Source: Struthidea cinerea (lineage: Eukaryota; Chordata; Aves; Passeriformes; Corcoracidae). From it: 64,000 bases of DNA. Location: NCBI GenBank assembly GCA_013397865.1, contig VZTI01001175.1, forward strand, positions 248,001 to 312,000. The letters run 5' to 3'. Under the pieces are notes generated by a model that saw only the letters and a list, made by a program, of their open reading frames with translations, had not been told where the DNA came from and ran no database searches. Below, one piece after another: positions 1 through 34,600 of the stretch (the first letter of the stretch is position 1; each line of letters begins with the position of its first letter). The position numbers and the translations under genes were made by a program.

Positions 1-3000
1 AAAACAGAGAGAGTCCAGAAGTAAACATTGCTTTTACAAATACAAGAGAAGGAGTTACTTTCCCTTTAATTATCCTTCCCCTTTTGGAAAGTACCAATTG
101 GTTTTTCCAGGCCTTTCATTCTACTGGAACCACAGCTGAAGGTATGGATGTGTTTAAATGCTTCTCTGGAGCTATGTCACAGCACTTAACACCTGGCAGG
201 ATTATGCTGAGCATCTGCGCCAAGCCAGTCAATAGTAACCAGAAAGGTATCACCCTGATCATTCCTAATGGGATACACAGATTATCCATGGGAGGGAGCT
301 CAACAGTTACAGGAGTCCTGCTTTCCAGAGGCTTCAGACCTCCATGGTATCAACTAAAGACTCATAATACACCTGTGAGGCACATCTGAGGAAAACAGAA
401 AAAGAGGTTATACGGATTTCCTAGTACCATGAAGTGCATCCAGGGAAGGCTCTCCATCCATGGAGTGTGTGCTTCAACTGCAACACCCTCTTTCCTTTCA
501 GTATAACAGGTTTAACCATTAGTACACGGCAGAAGTCGTGGTTAGGTGTGTACAAACACAGACACTCAAGCCTGGAGCAGCTCACAGCAGCTACAGATGG
601 CACCAAGAGAACACTTTGGTAGTGCTGTTTTGCAGAAACAAAGGCAGCCCTGCTGCTTTGTGACTACAGCTGGGGTTTTTTAAAAATTCCCAACTGGAAA
701 TTGGGATTTATTTTAAAAATATTTATCAAATTTCCAAACAAGATAGAGAAATGCTAGTTACAAGAATTAAATATTTTAATTCTATTTTCAGCTGCAGATT
801 ATGTAATGAACTCAGACAATAGTGCTCAGCATCTGAGGCGGGGAGTCCCCCAACACCTTACAGAGACACCCCACGTCCCTGTGCCCCCCAAGCCATGTCC
901 CCAAGGTGTGCCACCACATCAGCAAAATGAAATCCTATCCATCAGGTAAGAGGGACACAAGGACATGCATGTTGGATGATAAGCCCATCATGTAGTGCTT
1001 ATGCGGGCCAAAATGTAAGCAAGTCTATTTTTTTTTTTTTAATTTGACTTTCTGCCTGTCACTGACTTACTATATTTACATCAGCTTTAAATTTTGTTTT
1101 CTTTGTGAAACACTTTCTTAGTAGGTAAAACACAAATATAAATAGCTACAGTGAGAGAATTGTGAATTGGCTTGAAGTGGGTGCTGCAAAAGGGAAAAGG
1201 CAATACAGGAATACAAAGCAAGTGCAAGACCAGGCATGGCACTGTCCAAAGAGCACAAAAGCTTACAGAAAATGATCTTAACAACTGAATTTTGAACAAA
1301 AAACCACCAAACAAACAGCAAGGGATGATCAGGTAAGGTGAAACACTTCTAGGTTCTTGGAGGGCAAAGTCTCAAGAGCATTTCTGCTGAAAGCAAATAA
1401 AAGCCCACACCTGCTCACTGTTCATTTCTGCTTATTTATGGCCCTGACAGGTAGGCTGGTGCACATTCTCCTGGGAACCATCCAGTGAACAGACTGGATA
1501 AAAATCCAGGTTAAAAATACAACCTTCTTTTCCCTGAGTTATTTTTTACCATAATCTGCTTCCTCCAATTGGTCTCCATGGTTACACAAATACTTCTGGT
1601 GGTACCTTTGCTACTGTCATGCGAAGAAGGGTTAGGGAGAATGGAGAAGCCAGCAGAAGGCTGCTGAAGCTGACACTGCTGCAGAAAGGGAAATCTAATC
1701 ACAGGATGCTCTGAGATTTCACAAACCTTTCCTTTCCAGCAGGTCTAGTTTAAGAAGTCCCCATCCCAGTCCCCTCTTCAGCAGTGGCCAGGTGTTTGTG
1801 AATAAAACAGTGTCATCCTCTCCTCCAAGAGTGCCTTGGTGCAGCTGGAGAGGATGTAGGGCAGTGGAGACAGGAGGGATTTAGAAGCAGCTTTTCTGCC
1901 ACGGGAAAAGTCATGGTACACCGAGGCCATTTTCCAGGATCCAGATCCTGAAAACTGAGCTGACTGGAGCTGGCAGAGAGCTCATGCAGAAAATGTAATG
2001 ATGGGGGAGTGAGGAGGGAGAAGGTGCTATTTGTAGTTTGGTGTAAAAGACTCCAAAGAACAGAATGGACAGTGCCATGATTTCTCACTTTTTCTTACAA
2101 CATAAAATGGATGAACAACACAGATTCAGTTCCTCTCCAGCATCAGAGTGGACTTGAAGGCCAATCTACACCTATTAACAAAAACAATGCTAATGTACCT
2201 CTGGGGAAACTGCCAATGCCAGTGACATGCTTTTAAACAGAACTTCTTGTATCTTGTTTTTTCAACTATTGTATCAGTCCTTTGGATCTATGTGCAGAAT
2301 TGTTTCCGATCCTGTCTAACACCAGACTTTTAGCTTCAAATTGTTTTTCTGTGGTGCTTCTCAAATCTGAAAGGTCTCCCTCCAGCATGCCAACACTTAG
2401 CATGACAAAATGACTGCTGTCAAATGTAAATATAGAAATATATACAGAATAGAGCACACAAATATCCTGTATGCCATACAGGGTATTTGAACGAGGATAT
2501 ATTATTACATAAGTTCATGAAAATTGTATTTTAATGCAGTGTATATAGGTCTTTATTATTAAAATTTGTATTGCATGTAGGTTAAGTCAGATGATAAAGA
2601 TATAAAGAAAAGATAATCAACTGAGCTCAAACTATTTTCTTCCCCTTCCTCAGTCATGAAGAGTGCTCCTGGTTCCTTTTACATCCCTTCAGTGGCAATA
2701 AAATGAACCTTGCTTCCAACATTTGATCATTACCAAGAAGTTCTCAGTGCTCAAGCCCATCAAAAAGTGAAGAAATGCACAGAGGGACTCCTATGAGATA
2801 ATTTACTCCCAGTGAAGAGCAATTAATGGAATGCAAGTCATGACTGGCATTCCTGGGAACCAGAAAATCAGGTGGGTGGGAATCAAAGTGGTAAGAGATC
2901 TCTCCTGCTCCAGAACACATGAAAGACTGGATTTCACCATCGCTGCCCTCCCTACTTTACACTGACAGTCCTACTTCCCACCTCTATTCACTGGTTTACA

Positions 3001-5980
3001 ATACTCTGATATGGATGCTCTCATTTCCTAACCATACTTCCAAATGTTGAAAAGATTGACTAGGAAAATATTTGTCAGGTAATCTGTCATTTTTACTATG
3101 CATCCTTCAGTGTTCATGGACCTTTCCAGGATATTACACACTTCAAAGAAGCTTATGATTACCTCCTCAGGAGCTGGAGAAAAAAGCATGAGATTATTCT
3201 TTACTACCTAATTCATTCAAATGGAGTTAACTCATTTTTATAACATTCCCTAAATTGCTTGTCCCAAAAGCAAAAATACACTTTTACTTTTGCAATGCAT
3301 GCCTGCAAATAAAAATTACCTCTGCTGTGGAATTGTCTACAGGCCTCTCTAGATAAGTGACTTACGACAGTCCAGACTCAATTGCACCAATGCAAAGTGC
3401 ACCATGTCCACAGAATTTAATTCTTGGTGTTTAAAAAAATTGAGAGTTGAATCGGGCATAATTAAACTGAAAGTCAAACTACATCATTACTGTATTTGCT
3501 TGCACATTTGTCTCTGCTCTTCTGAGTCTGAAAAACAGCTTCTCCAGCCACTTACCTTAACCAGCCACCCAGCCAACCTGCCCAGAGTGTGCCACGATGC
3601 ACTTAGAGCCAGAGACTGAGCCTCAGGGAAGTCACAAATGTGCAGTGAACATCTTGCTAGCACTCATTCTGCATTTGAGACCTTTGGGCCACTCTTGCCC
3701 TGCACCCATCCCAGCCTTTGATCCTCTCACTCTCTCAGAGGCTGTGGAAGTGCAGGATACCCTTGTATTCATTTCTGGTACATCTTTCTGAAAATATTGC
3801 TATGATGACAGTCACAAGCTGTAAAATGCTGAATAAACATTCTCTGAGGAATTTCAAAGAGGTTTAAACTGTATTAAAAACAAAAGCACATCTTGGCAGT
3901 CAAGCTACCTGTCCACATCAAGAAAGGCAGAGATCTAAGCAACAAAGCTGTTCTGGAGACAGTTCAGTCCAACTCAATCAAGCCAGATATTGCAATTGCA
4001 GCCAGTGTTCAAAGTGCTTGTTACAACCTGCTTTCCAGCAAGCCTTGCTCCCTGCTCTCCTGGGAATTGCCTTGCCTCACCTCACTTCAGCAAGCCATCC
4101 ATTCTTCCTCCTCTCTGCACAAGCAGAGAGCTAGAATCTCCTGCCTATATTCCCACGTGAGGAGGAGGAGCAATTTATGATGGCATCTTTCTATTCATCC
4201 CATTTTTTCCCTAAATGTCACTTGGCTGGTATGCCACGCTTGGCATGAGATGCCAGCACAGGCCCACACCTCATCCCAGAGTCTGTGGATTTGAAGTTAT
4301 AGACTGATGATACCCAAAAGTTTTGCATATGTTCTCCAAAGAACCAAGAGTATTTCCCTGCACAAGAGCCTGCAAAGACCCCACCCTGGCACCCACCATC
4401 AGCCATCTCTCTATGCATGAGAGCAACAAGGCAGCACTGCAAAGAAGAATGCCAGGCACTGTTGTATTTATGTTTTTTACAGGAGCCATGCTTAGAGGAA
4501 CACTCGGCATTTATCTTTCAGGCAGTGTGAGTCCAGCCCACACAACCCCTGTGCCAATTTAAAGGGCTGCCTGCAGTCTCCCCATTCCTCCTCTCTCCCC
4601 ACGAGTCCCTTGTGTTCCCTGAATGCATAAACCTGCAACCCCACTACAGGCTATTGTCTCCCCTCCAAGCATGAAGTCCTGGCCCTTCCTTGCCAGTTAT
4701 CAATGTTAAATGCAAAAAAGAACCCCAAGAGTCTGTACTGAACATCAGTTCCTATGAATCTATAAAAAATTATGTGCGATATCTATATCTATCTTTCTCT
4801 TCCTGTGAAGGCAGAGGAAATTAATACAGAAAATCAGATAAGACTGTTAAGTTCAACATTGAAATTGTCTAACAGCATTGTACTAAAATCTTTCTATGAG
4901 TTTTTAAATATCATCGATCCTTTCCCTATCAAATTCCTCTTAAAAAGACTTTCTTTCTATCAACTCTTAAAGGCATTTTTGATAGTATCATCTATATAGG
5001 CTTTTTAAAATACCATATGTCACAGAATTGTAATATAAAGCACATAAAAACAGCACATTTAAAAGCAGAAATTACAAGACACAAGCACACCCTAAAAGCC
5101 ATAAATTCAGCGCAAAACCTCATTAATTGTGCAACTGACTTTAAGCATATCTTCTGGGTATATAAATTAATTTTTAATCTCAGAAAATGGTCTGATAACA
5201 CTTGCAAGATTGGGAAGTTTCATCCATGAGCATATAAGGACTTGAAATGAAAGCTGAAAAAAGTATCTCCATGGTATCCAGAACTGGGTCTGAATATAAC
5301 TTCCCAAACTGTAGGAGGAAAAAGAACTAACTTTGCTACCATGGAAACAGAACAGTGGAATATAACTGGTTGTTACGTGTCTGCCTTTACAAGACCAATT
5401 GCTAAAATGTTAAGGCCTTCATTAATATGGGTAGTTTTGTTTCCACCTGAGAAGTAAACCTGCTGGGAAAGGACCAAGGATAAGCTCACCAAACAAGGGA
5501 GAGCAGCCCAGGAATGACAGGCATTTCTAGGAAAAGCAGAGGATTAGAGAGGTGAAAGAGAGTAACAGGAAGATCGAGAAGGAAGATATCCTGGTGCCCA
5601 AAGAAAGAGGGAAGGAAGGGTTTGGTTTGATTAGTGAGACAGGAAAAAAAGGCCTTTACAGTGAAGGGCTGGATCCTGGCCATGCTAAAATAAAGCTTAT
5701 GTATAAATTGGGTAGCAAATCCTGGATTGGTGTTACTGCTTCCAGAAACCGTGCATGTCTTTCATTTCTTAACTTACTTTTTCTTTGCTCTTCGCTGGAA
5801 AATGTCACCCTCTTTGGATGTGTCCAAAACACCCAACAATTACCGCCTGCACTTTCCTCACAGTTTGTGGGGTTCTGCAACATGAGCCACAGTCTTTTAC
5901 TTCACTGGTAGTATTGCTTCTCCACACTAGACAAATGTCCAGGTTGTAAAATGCTGGATGTTCTCCTCATTTCCTCATTC
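1..5980. other. 5' flank of TSPAN3, no supported gene
   Basis: AT-rich, stop-dense sequence. All open frames are short (about 120 codons or less), have no recognisable domain and no pattern of splice sites joining them. By human gene order (PSTPIP1, TSPAN3, PEAK1) this side should lead towards the 3' end of PEAK1, so part of it could be distal 3' UTR or spacer. That is inference from synteny only; I saw no PEAK1 coding sequence. Confidence 0.6.
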
Positions 5981-6150
5981 TGCTCTCCCTGCCTGCCGCT
6001 CAGCTCCCCTGCCCTCACGGCCCTTCAGCGCCCTGAGGGCACACTCCCGCCAGCAAACCACCCCTCAGGCGGCAATCGGGCGGGTTTTTAATTCCCTCGG
6101 GAGCCGGAAGGTCTCCTGAGGATGTCACCAGCTTTATAGTGCAGCTTTTT

Positions 6151-6275
6151 GTGGCAGGATGTGAATGTTCGAAGTCCCTTAGTACCTGTTTTAGGACCGT
6201 GAGACAGTCGGAAAATTATCTGCTTCGAGCGAGAAGCAGAGCGGTGTTTCTTATACTCTACTTCCTGGGTTCTGA
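6151..6275 (+). repeat. Copy A of a diverged ~125 bp dispersed segment
   Basis: This segment aligns end to end, with small indels, to 8854-8977 in intron 1 of TSPAN3. Shared blocks include GGATGTGAATGTT, GAAAATTATC, AGCAGAG, GTGTTT, TTATACT and GGTTCT, all in the same order and orientation. By eye identity is about 70 percent. The flanks on either side do not align. It may be an old interspersed repeat or a local duplication; I do not recognise the family. Confidence 0.7.
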
Positions 6276-6374
6276 GGCCGGAGGGCACCACTGACCCCTC
6301 ACGATAACCCGCCACCGGGACTGCCCAACCGCCGCGCCTCCTGAGGGCGGGACCGCTTTGAGGGGGAGCGGTTC

Positions 6375-6385
6375 GCCATCTTAGG
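6375..6385 (+). promoter_or_regulatory. YY1-like element, copy 1
   Basis: GCCATCTTAGG, matching the GCCATCTT core of the YY1 consensus. It lies about 130 bases upstream of the TSPAN3 ATG and is repeated exactly 47 bases further on. Such elements are often close to the start site of TATA-less CpG-island promoters. Binding is inferred from the motif only. Confidence 0.6.
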
Positions 6386-6404
6386 TGCCTCCGCCCCCTC
6401 GCGC

Positions 6405-6410
6405 CACGTG
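6405..6410 (+). promoter_or_regulatory. E-box CACGTG, first copy
   Basis: A palindromic CACGTG followed by AC, so it reads CACGTGAC. This matches the right half of the CLEAR element (GTCACGTGAC) recognised by TFEB/MITF-type factors and also fits USF sites. It lies about 100 bases upstream of the TSPAN3 ATG. Factor identity cannot be resolved from the sequence. Confidence 0.6.
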
Positions 6411-6421
6411 ACGCGAGCGGC

Positions 6422-6432
6422 CGCCATCTTAG
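6422..6432 (+). promoter_or_regulatory. YY1-like element, copy 2
   Basis: A second exact GCCATCTTAGG. It is preceded by GCGGCC, so the full match is GCCGCCATCTT, the stronger YY1 consensus. It sits between the two E-boxes, in the likely core promoter of TSPAN3. Confidence 0.65.
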
Positions 6433-27726
<21,294 letters not shown>

Positions 27727-28268
27727 AAGAGAATTCAAACATGCAGTTCAATCTTCCCCCACTTATGTGGAAGGCGAATGGGCCAGGTTTACTTCCATAG
27801 CTTTCTTGCCCCAAGCTTAGTCCAAGCACACCTTTCAGACATGAGGGCAGCCGCACTGTGCACTGGTGATGGGCAAAACAACAGCTTTACACAAACCCAT
27901 ATAATTACCTGTGACTTTCACTGTTTTAGCCAGCTATTCATGTATCTAAATGTTTTAGTATGCTAGTAAACTTTCTAATTTCAGAACCATTTGCGAGTCA
28001 AGTGTAATTTGGTTGATACGAAAGTCAAAGGATGTGTGCCTACTTTGGTAGATTACCTCTAAGCATTAACTGGCTGATTCTTGCATATAGAGAGAGGATG
28101 TCTTAAACCTTCACTACATGGAACTTTTCTGGCCAAAGCTGTACAAAGGAAGCCAGCTGTATTTAATTTGAGAAGAAAAGATGTTTTAATCTTGCCCCTC
28201 ACCAGTGTCACTTTTAAAAAAGAAAAAAACACCTAAGTCCAGTATACTTTATATATTAAAAAAATTGT

Positions 28269-28298
28269 AAAAAAAAAAAACAAAACAAAAAAAAAAAA
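28269..28298 (+). repeat. A-rich tract in TSPAN3 3' UTR
   Basis: Twelve A, then AAAA and a final A12 run, separated by single C residues. It can mimic a poly(A) tail in oligo-dT-primed libraries. An ATTAAA lies just upstream at 28255-28260. Confidence 0.9.
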
Positions 28299-28573
28299 CT
28301 AACCAATTTTAGGATTATGTGACTGCAGTTTTGACCTTCAGAGATCCAGTCTTTCAAACATTAGTGGTTTAAAATACAAGCTGGCTTTTCAGGAGTATAA
28401 TGTATGCACTACTGTTCTATAATGAAATATTTCATTTTTCTATGAAGAGCGTTTTATGTGTTGAGTGAACTGTTAGACTGTAGACCTTAAATTGGTTTGG
28501 AAACAATGTAGCCATGTAGAGTAGCAAAGTAGTATGTGAAAGTGATCTCAACTGTAAATAGTAAACCTGATTA

Positions 28574-28579
28574 AATAAA
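28574..28579 (+). terminator. TSPAN3: Candidate poly(A) signal of TSPAN3
   Basis: AATAAA about 850 bases after the stop codon. A GTCTTGTTTTCTGTTT stretch some 25 bases downstream would serve as the GU-rich element. This is the first canonical hexamer in the 3' UTR. Confidence 0.6.
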
Positions 28580-28600
28580 TCTCTGTATATCCTCCCTATA

Positions 28601-31600
28601 AACATGTCTTGTTTTCTGTTTAAGATTCCAATGTATTTAGTCCTATGCAGTCTGGGTGTGCTGGATACACAAGTTTTGTATGAAATCAACAGTTTTAGGT
28701 GGCTTCACTTCAATAGATCTGTATTTATGATTTGCTGGAAATGTGATTGTATTGTATTTGTTCTTTTGATTTGAAACAGTACTAGCAAAACACAGAACAA
28801 CAGACTTGACTGAACTTGATGGAAACTGATCATCTTGTGCATACAATTAAGGAAGAATCTGTTGCCTCTCAACAGTGGGTAATGAATAGCTTTACTGTAA
28901 CTGCTGTATGTTAATTATGTTTTAATGAGTCTTACATTATTCAGATGCTTAGTCACTGCCCTACTTTCAGTGTCTTCAGGTTCCTCCTTCCTTGCAGAAG
29001 CTGGGAATGTTCAGAATTTTTACCAGTTGCTTATGTGCAAAGCAGACATGCTCAGCTAAACTGACGTCAAGATATCAAATAACTAAAAAAAATCACTCAG
29101 AAAAAGAAAATTCTAATGTGTACAGTCTGTTGTTGAGGCCAGTGTGGCTTGTGGGGGATCTTTCTCAGAGCTGTTACACTGCTGTAGAAGTGTACTTTTG
29201 GAATTCTGTGTTAACTTCTAAAGATGGATGTCAAATGATACTCCCTTGGGACTTAGATTTTCGTTCTTAGTACAGCATGTGGCTCAACCTAAAGGCCTCC
29301 TGATTGTGGCATCAGATTTCCCAGATGCAGTAGCAAGCCTGCTAACTGAATTGATTATCTTCATATTGTAGGGCATATTATAAATACAGAACTAGTAAGA
29401 TTGAGATGAGCCTGGCTTGTAAAAATCAGTGTGGAGGAGTTTTAAGCCAGACCTGTGTTGCACATAATAAAGCTAAGGATGCTTAAAAAGGTGGTCAGCT
29501 CTTAGCAGCTACAAGGCAGCAAGAAACTCCATAATCAGGAGCTTGCACCTGCCCCTTTGAAGTGAGGCTAGTTAAGGGGAGATACAGTGCATGTGCTTGT
29601 TAATCTTGCTGGAAGACATGGATTTGAAGTAGAGATGACTTGACAGTACTTGCATCTAAATGAAGGAAGTCTCTGTTTCCTCTTTAAAATGCAGAATATT
29701 TATGCTGGAATGTGGAAACTAGTCAGTATTTTACAACTTCTTTATAATTAAAACAAAGCCCAACTGAACTTTTAACTGGCATGGATTAGTTTTTTCTAGG
29801 AACCGGTGACCTTCTTGCATTGCAGAGTTTGTAGTAGGTCTTGGATGTGTGACTAAAGCGATGGTGGTGTTTGGGTTTTCTGAAACACAGAATCAAACTT
29901 CACACACCCCCACACTCCCCCCCAAAAAGCCAACCAAACGCAGGCTTGCAAGGGTTTAATGCACCACATTTGGTGTGACTCACTGAAGCCGGGAACAAGT
30001 GGTGTAGGTCTGTGGCTCCCAGTACCAGCGAGTCTGGGTTGCTCAGTAGTGCTCTATTTTGTGGGCTCTATCCCAGCCGTCTGTTAATTTGACTTGCTCA
30101 GTATCTCTGGACTCACTATGATCCTTTATCTTTCTCACTGCCCCTTTCCCTGTCCTTCCTTGCTCGTTTACACTCTTGAAGTTTGAGCACCATTCTAATA
30201 AGGTTGATTCACCGGAAAATACTTATTTTTCCCTTACTGAAAAAAATGAATAAATTTTGGCTTGCATTAGGCAGGAGTGTTGGTGTGGCTGTAGTTTGTC
30301 CTTCCTAATTAATACATGCATATCTGAGAGTTTATTTTAGGGAACAACAAGGGATGACTTTGTTTCATTCTAGCTCTTTTTTTCCTTGATTCCTGTGTGT
30401 AGTATTTTAAGTTCCTGTATGAATTTCTTCTTTGCTATCTCGTAGCTGAAGAAGTCTGAGAGGGCTCAGCTCAGACTGTGCAGGAACTTACTCAGAGTGA
30501 GTGAATCTGTGTATGCTATATGGAGTACACAGGCATGGAGCTTGCCTGCAGCAGTAAACCTTACATGATCAGAGGGGTTTAACACAGGAGATTAGAATTG
30601 CCTTCAGAGTTGGTTTTTTTTTTTTTTTAATTGGGTTTTGTCTTTCTCATTGCTATTAAAATTACTTAAATGCATTCCAGTGCAAGTCCTGTGCTTAACT
30701 GCCTTTCAGCAGCTTAATAGGAGGCTCATGAGAATGGAAGGGTCTCATTCAGACTGTGGTCTAGTAAGGCATAATCATGTGTATTTGCCGTATTAAACAG
30801 AGGAGAAGTGGTGTAACAAGCTCAATTTAACAAAGTTAATAAAAAAATAAAGTTCTGCCTTGATAGCAAGAAAAGGACAGCTCATGAGTTTCCTAAGTAG
30901 TTGCTGTTTCAGATGGGATTTGAGATAAGTACTTGTGATAATAGAGATAGCCTTCACAGTGCAGTTAGTGGATCTTGTAACTGACTTAATCTTGGGCCTG
31001 AGACTAATCCCTCTGGAGTGCACCACAAGTCTGCAAGTGCAGTGCATCTTTGGTGTTTCTGTGTGCTGCCGTGTCCTGTAGCAGCAGCACGCTCCGGGGT
31101 GACTGCAGTGCTTGGAGAACACCACCTGAGTCTGTGCATTGCCTCTTACAGTCTTTGCTCTTGGGTGCCACCCGTACTGAGTGGGGCAGCTATCCTTGCT
31201 ACACATAATATTAATTTTACTTCCACCGCCTTTTTCAAAACACATGTTGCTAATCTTTCCTTGCTGCTCTCTGCAGCCTCTCATAGCTGATCTGTTTCCT
31301 CTGGAGCTGCACTGAGCAGTTGGAAAGCTCTCTTGGGGGCAGCATCTTTTAAACCATGATGTATGCTTGGGCTGTTGCTAAAAGGTAGGAGAGCAGACTT
31401 CCATCTGTGCTACATCTGAACTGATGCGAGCACAAAGCTTCCTCTGCCAAACTATCGATGTGACGCAGTGCCATATAAGGTGGCAATGTTACTGATTGCT
31501 GTAAACCATGCATGGCTGTGGGAGGGCAAGGTGCTGGCACTCTTAGCCTGTTTCCCACTGTCCTGCATATCAGTCTCATTCCTGGACTGCTTCAGCACTC

Positions 31601-34600
31601 ATCTTTCATGTCTGTTGTGGTAACTGGGTGTTCTATTTGTCCATCTCAGTTTTGGGGGATACTCTTCAGTAATGGGACTGATCAGGAGAGAGCAAAATCA
31701 CTGGCAGGTAGCAGAATTATGTTGTTGCTGATCCATTGAAAGTCTGGGTATGATCTGATTTTGATGGGAGAGTGTCATCGTTTGCCTGTGCCCTGCACAG
31801 TAGTAGGTGCAAACTTTGCCCGTCTACCTCCCCATGAAAGGATTATCTGCAAAAAACCTACAAGGTAGTCCTGAGGTAGTCCTGCAACAAGTTGTGTTTC
31901 CTTCTGTATACCATAATACAAGGTTTGGTGTTTAAAATAAGGCTAAATTGCAGGCTACTTGTTACTAGGTTGAGGAGGAGGTGCTGGGGAAGCACAGCTG
32001 TGCAGCTGCTCCATGGCCATGTGCTGCACCCTGGACTTGTTTAATGTCCTGGCAGCTGCCTGGGGTGGCAGAGGTAAACATTAGATAGTTTGTCCACCCC
32101 CTCCTTTAATTCTTCACTCAGGCAGTTGCCTTCACAATACAGGTTTTGTGCTCACAATACATATTTAGTCCAGGCGTATGCCTTTGATTTAGTCCTTGCT
32201 GTGACTGCAGTAATCCCTGCTGGATCTGTGCCTGACTGGCAACAGATGTTGCTTCTTTCAGTGTCTGGACTCCAGGACAGGAGTTCACTTGTGTTTTGTG
32301 AAAGTATTTACACTGTAGATAAACACAAAATACAGTTTATTTATCATTTAAAAGCAGGGCCAGGTTTGTAGATTAAACTTGGACATGAATTTAAACCTGC
32401 ACAACTGAGAGATTATCAGAGCTCTGGTCTGGGGACTTGAGACTTGGTGATCCTTCTGGAGCGAGCAAAGAAACACTTCTTTCTAGTGATATGCACTGAA
32501 CCACGCATTTTCTCTCACCTGCTTCTCTTGACCCTGAATGCTAAAGATACGTCAGAACTTTTGAGTTGAAACTTCTTTGTTTGCCAGAGGGGAGCCTGCA
32601 AACTGAGTTGCTCCTGGTAGCGGGAGCCACAGCAGTGTGGGACCCTGGAGCTGTGCTCTTGACACTCCACAGAACAGACAGCTTTGCTTTCATTTGGATG
32701 TGCGGTGCTTCAGGCACCAGCTCCTTTCGGTAAATGGGCTCCTGCCCCATTCAAAGAATAAATTGTTTTCCAGGACATCTGTTCTGTCAGACCTTTGCTA
32801 GGTCCGGCTCTGACTGAAGAACTGGAATGCATTTTCCTCATGCAAATAAAACACTTAAGCAAACCACTGGCAGTTGTGGGGCTTAACAGTATCTAGGATG
32901 CCTGGTATGCAAAAGTAGTCTGGTCTAGAAAACTACTTCTGAAATGGAGTTCTGAAGTTTTTCTCCCACCTGGACAAAGGAAGCAGCAAGATCTGCTCTC
33001 GCCTGAATGAGTCTGCCATTGAATTGCATTGAACAAGTCTGCCAGCACATCAGGTGTGTGCAGGGGTAGTGTTCACATATTCTCAGCTGAGAGTAGGAGG
33101 ATAAGTCACCTGTGGCAAAGGTGGCATTGAGGAGTCCTGTGCCAGCCTTTACCAAGCACCTCACAGGCAACAGGCAGGACTTAATTTCCCAGTACACGCT
33201 GTAGAACTAAGCACTCCTTGTACTTCCAGGACTTGGAGAGTGCCCCATCCTTGGGAAGCATGCTTGGTGCTAGTAGCCTTGCACGCTGTGAAATGTTTTT
33301 GCCTTTTGAGTGCAATGTCCACTTTGAAAGCTTAAGTCCAGCATTTATCTTGATAGCTTTGTTTCCCCCTGTACAGTAACACCTTCAGCATTGAAAAATG
33401 GTGCATTGATGATACATTACAGACACTGAGCAAACGTAAGTTAAATTTAGAGCTTGTGCTGATAAGCGCTGTGGTTACAAAAGCTGGCACAGGATCCTAC
33501 GGGGCAGGGAGGATGCATTTCTCCAGATGCCTTCTATCCCTCTTTGGTTTTTGAATCCTCCCATGGCTGCTGAATTGAGCAGTGCCCTAGTAAAACCTTT
33601 AGCTGCCACTTAGCAGAACAAGGTCACTGTCGCTTAAGTCTCCTTTCTTCACCCAGGGCTTTAAAACAAGGAGGGCTGTGCAGCCCTTCTCCAAAGACAA
33701 AGCATTTCTCACGTCTATCAGTGCATTGAAAGCTTTCCCATTCACACTTAAACGTTAGCATTCTTATCCTGGGAAGGTTAAAGTTCACCAGTTTCCCAAG
33801 AATTTCCTCCATGGACTGTTTTCGGCTTACAATTTCAGAACAATTCTTCTTTAGATGCAGCTGTTGAGCATTTGTGCCCTTGCAGAGTGGAAGGGAATGC
33901 ACTGAACTCCCCCACACGCTCCCTGCATGGAGTGTGAGTGTTCTCTCATGTCTGCAACTCCCTTCCTCAGAGCCATCCGGTCCTATTACAAAACAAGCAC
34001 TGTGTACACAATATAATTTGTCCTTTTGTACGAGATTTTGCATTGCAAGTATTGATCCGACCGCCACCCAATGCTAGCTTGTTTAGGCTGGGTCTGGGAT
34101 TGAGCAATCACCAAAATGCTGAGTGTGCCAGGAGCATTTTCAGCTCGATGTCAGAGTGGATTACGAGCTTCCCATGATGAATGGGGAAACTGAGGTGCGA
34201 GGTGCGACTTCTCCAGAGTCATACCTTTGCTTCACAAAGCTATTGATTTATTCAAGGGTTTAGCCTGGGCTGCTTGAACAATCCAAGAGTGTCATCCGAC
34301 ACGCAGGAAATTTCATTCAAGTTTAGGCTGGAATGTCTTTAGCTGTACTGTGTGTCCATTTACCCCGAGGCAGAGGCTGCGGCAAATGCCTGAATTTCAG
34401 TCAAAGAGAATTTAAGTCAAAGCACCACTTATGCAGCTGTAGCTCATTCAGCATTGCACCTATTAACACCCTGGTTACTTCTCTTTATGTCTGCCTTGAT
34501 TTGGTGATTTAGTTGAATTCTGGTAAGGGCAGCAAAGCTGGGATACATGTGCTGTATTATGTTTCCAAATCTGGTTAACACTGGCTTTTTTAGATCGGGT

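Larger units (their letters stand above)
27727..28600 (+). other. TSPAN3: TSPAN3 3' untranslated region
   Basis: Non-coding sequence after the stop. The far end is set by the AATAAA at 28574-28579, followed by a T/GT-rich stretch. Longer forms could use AATAAA at 29466-29471. It contains an A-rich run at 28269-28298. Confidence 0.65.

Noticed and set aside
84..389. 101-codon frame at the left edge as a possible PEAK1 piece.
   Set aside because: No kinase-like or other PEAK1 sequence recognised; only synteny suggested looking for it.
30793..31284. 163-codon open frame, - strand.
   Set aside because: Cys/Ser/Thr-rich without domain or splice context; overlapping frames are also open on the other strand.
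33624..34067. 147-codon open frame, - strand, in the intergenic region.
   Set aside because: No domain, no homology I recognise, no neighbouring exons; such a length is expected by chance in 64 kb on six frames.
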